From the NCBI GenBank assembly GCA_917880885.1, contig OU862934.1, forward strand, positions 33,216,734 through 33,280,733: DNA of 64,000 bases. The letters are read 5' to 3'. Shown here piece after piece: positions 61,628 through 64,000 of the stretch; the first letter of the stretch is position 1, and each line of letters opens with the position of its first letter. The notes beneath the pieces were generated by a model, which made no database searches, was not told the origin of the DNA, and saw only the letters and a program-made list of their open reading frames with translations. The position numbers were made by a program, and so were the translations under genes. The DNA comes from Limnephilus marmoratus (Eukaryota; Arthropoda; Insecta; Trichoptera; Limnephilidae).

Positions 61628-62240
61628 TATTAGGAATTCCAGTCCAAAAGCTGAAACAGGCATTTAACAAGAACCTTTTAAATGTCATAAAAACCATTGG
61701 CCAGTTGTCATTCTAACCGTAGCTGAGTGGACTCCAATGACATCAGAAGGGTGATTCTGGCGACAGCCTAACGCGAGTTAAATCGGCCGTATACGCTACA
61801 TTCTGACAGTTTTCTTAAATACATTGTCGTGCTAACGAGCTTAATACTGCGCTTGTGTTAAGACACCAACTCTTAAAAGTATTTACGCTAATGCCAGAGA
61901 TGACGGTGCATTTGCCGCGTAAGAGATGTTAGTCGTCGGAAATTTGCGAATTGAATGTCATCGCATACAAACAGATAGTGATTTGTGAACGACTATTAGG
62001 CTTATATGTAAGTACATATTGATAATAACTAATAAATATAGTTCATGTTTTTATGTTGGTAATTAATCCATTTAACACACAATAGCCATAGACAAGCCAT
62101 TGAAAGCCATAGAAAAATGACAGAAATTTGACAGCCAATAACACACGCCTTCCGATATCTGACAGATTTTGCCTTATAATGTTGACTTTAACGCAAAATA
62201 TAGATTAATCACCCTTTTGATTTCGCCGGGGACTGCTAGT
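61628..62240. mobile_element. Possible TIR element
   Basis: 'catcagaagggtgatt' (about 61741) and 'aatcacccttttgattt' (about 62208) are inverted. 61885-61910 shares 'gccagagatgacggtg' (inverse) with the palindrome spacer. Ends and target duplication unclear; no ORF. Confidence 0.35.
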
Positions 62241-63600
62241 ATTGTGTATATGAACATATTTAGATGTTAGATATTTTTTACTGGAATTCCTTGTATTGTA
62301 TTCAGGACTTAAAAAACTTTTATTTTGACAGCCTTTAAGAATAAAACTTAATACAATCAATCAGTGTTAAAAATGCAAACTAAACTTTGTAAATGTGATT
62401 TTAATTTTAAAAATTGTTTAACAGCATTGAAATGCGGAAAAGTTCTATCTAAATTTTTTTACGTAATAGCAATACTTAATTAATAGTCGACGATAGCACC
62501 AATTTGCAGTTTCTGGCGACATTAAATTTATTTTTCACAAATAATCAACTGCAATAAACAGTGCAAATGTTTATATTCATGTTGTTGACTTAATTTATTT
62601 ATTTTTGCTGGCAGAAAAATTCCTGTAGTCTGTCAAGAAATTGAAGACAAAAATGAAGGAGGTTGCAATGGTTTTCAATGGCAACACCAAGACAACTTAA
62701 AGCAAAAATAATATGTATAAATTGAAAAATGTCAAATTGAGCTTAACTTCACATTTTAATGTACTATATTTTGTTCTTAAATCGGTGTTGCCATAGTAGT
62801 AAAAATTTTATATCCATTTATTTCTAGAATTTGTTGACAGACGGTAGTTACTGGATTTATTAAATCTTATATATTGCAAAATAAATTAAACATTTTTAGG
62901 CCCAGTTGGATCATTTCTGGTTTTTCTTCTAAGTAAGAATTAGTTATATGTATCATAGACCAAACATCCTGGCTTGCTTAAGTTTCGGTACATATTTGTA
63001 TGTCACCATCAAGGCGTAATAAATCTTATATGTATACATATCAGCCTTGACGGTGTACATAGGTTACAGATAATAGAAACAGGGAGATTGGTCATGAAAA
63101 TCAATAGTAATGCATCGCGCACACACTACTGCTGCTAGCATCTATACACAATGGTGCCCCGCCTTTGTTTTTTACCCACACACCAAACGTATTAATAGTC
63201 TGTGCAGTTTGGTTGTAGCGAGGCGACAGTCTGCATGTTTCTCTTCTCTTCCCACTTTGTTTCTATTATCCATAACGTAGCCCAAATGTTGCGAAAAAAT
63301 GCAAAAACTTAACCTAAAAATTCAAGTGTTAGGTATTTTATACTGGTTATTATTGGCTGTTATTTTATTTCAAATGGTCAAAAATAATCATTTTTGAAAA
63401 AAAGCGGTTACATGCAGTAAATATTTACGACGAGATTAAATAGAAGAAAATAATATAAGACGAAGATCGCTGGTATAGAATACACTGTAGCCATCACACT
63501 CTAGATATCTCCGTGCATAATAATAATAAAAAAGACAAACAAATGGTAAGGAGTAGGTCTAAAAGTACTTAGTTGACTTTATCAACACAATTTCCAATCT
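62241..63600. other. AT-rich intergenic stretch
   Basis: No gene is visible. A small inverted pair, 'tatgtcaccatcaaggc' and 'gccttgacggtgtacata' (62999-63062), could be a short MITE. Confidence 0.45.
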
Positions 63601-63838
63601 TAAGTGGAACTAATATCATGGGATGGCATTGTTCTTGGTTGGGAAAGAGATGCAGCAGAGTCCGCCCACAAATGATATGGAACCTGGGGCTCTAATATGG
63701 TTGTTCGACAAAACCCTGTATCAATAAGATATTGACCAAATCCGTCATCCATGGTGTATGGGAGAGCACGGTCAACAATGGATACAAAATTTCTGAAACT
63801 TCGGTTAACAATAGTCAATATGCACAACTTTTTGAATA

Positions 63839-64000
63839 ATGTCATTCGTTACGCAAAATTACTGGTTTATCAATGAACGGAGGCTACCTGAGGAAGCTCA
63901 TAGTATTGAAAGACATTGTATACACGATCAATTGATCCGTTTGAAGTCGTTCAGAATATCACGAGTTATGGCTAAAGACCTCATTGACTCACTTTTTAGT
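63839..64000 (+). CDS. Partial ORF, possibly Harbinger-type transposase start
   Basis: Open from ATG at 63839 to the window edge (54 codons). It contains NERRLPEE and FRISRVMAKDLIDSLF; the latter has the shape of the 'FRmsr....lid.l' segment near the start of PIF/Harbinger transposases. Only this weak likeness supports it; no terminal repeat is visible and the rest lies outside the window. Confidence 0.3.
   Translation, partial: MSFVTQNYWFINERRLPEEAHSIERHCIHDQLIRLKSFRISRVMAKDLIDSLFS

Noticed and set aside
63600..63845. 81-residue - strand ORF
   Set aside because: No motif recognised; it might be antisense to a transposon, so no gene call is made.

Overview
This is an animal nuclear window, almost certainly from an insect and most likely a moth or butterfly. 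It is AT-rich, its genes have introns, and it contains repeat motifs I associate with Lepidoptera (for example the 'gaacctcctcctttttgaag' type at about 32090-32113). There is no bacterial-style gene packing. Roughly nine tenths of the sequence is interspersed repeat, much of it nested.

Two host genes can be supported, both on the + strand. (1) A short gene at about 11640-13057 encodes a secreted 362-residue protein of uncertain family. It has a putative non-coding first exon, one small intron and a single coding exon. (2) A 17-exon gene runs from 19427 to 60005. All splice phases agree and the spliced product is 671 residues: a calpain (protease core, C2-like domain, penta-EF-hand domain). 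Of the catalytic triad only Cys129 remains; the His position is Gln280 and the Asn position is Thr306. The first EF-loop-like segment also lacks its final acidic residue. This makes it a calpain-C-like pseudoprotease. About 2 kb of coding sequence is spread over 40.6 kb because its introns are packed with transposons.

Layout. 1-11500 is AT-rich intergenic DNA with LINE 3' ends, MITEs, a ~20-bp AT-rich minisatellite and tRNA-like SINE heads. 11640-13057 is the secreted-protein gene. 14088-17042 is a young copia element: two 189-bp LTRs with no difference seen, a GTTTA target duplication, and one intact gag-protease-integrase ORF with no reverse transcriptase. 17187-18950 holds a LINE end and a GC-rich imperfect repeat. 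19427-60005 is the calpain gene. Its introns carry a solo LTR (23922-24201), two large hAT-type insertions with 8-bp target duplications (27302-29884 and 33225-38096), a DIRS-type tyrosine-recombinase retrotransposon with inverted termini and an internal complementary region (40367-44990), Harbinger-like elements with TWA duplications (45821-46211, 56352-57293), a TTAA-flanked piggyBac-like MITE (46409-46732), a 49-bp satellite with a 147-bp higher-order period (48709-49130), and many LINE/SINE fragments. 60302-64000 is intergenic. It has a 118-bp-arm palindrome with a hammerhead-like core (61358-61627) and, at the edge, an ORF that may start a Harbinger-type transposase.

No CRISPR array, operon or clearly new multi-gene system is visible. 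The features most worth follow-up are the inactivated calpain, the RT-less but otherwise intact copia element, the DIRS element, the ribozyme-like palindrome and the 94-bp direct repeat around a poly-T insertion.
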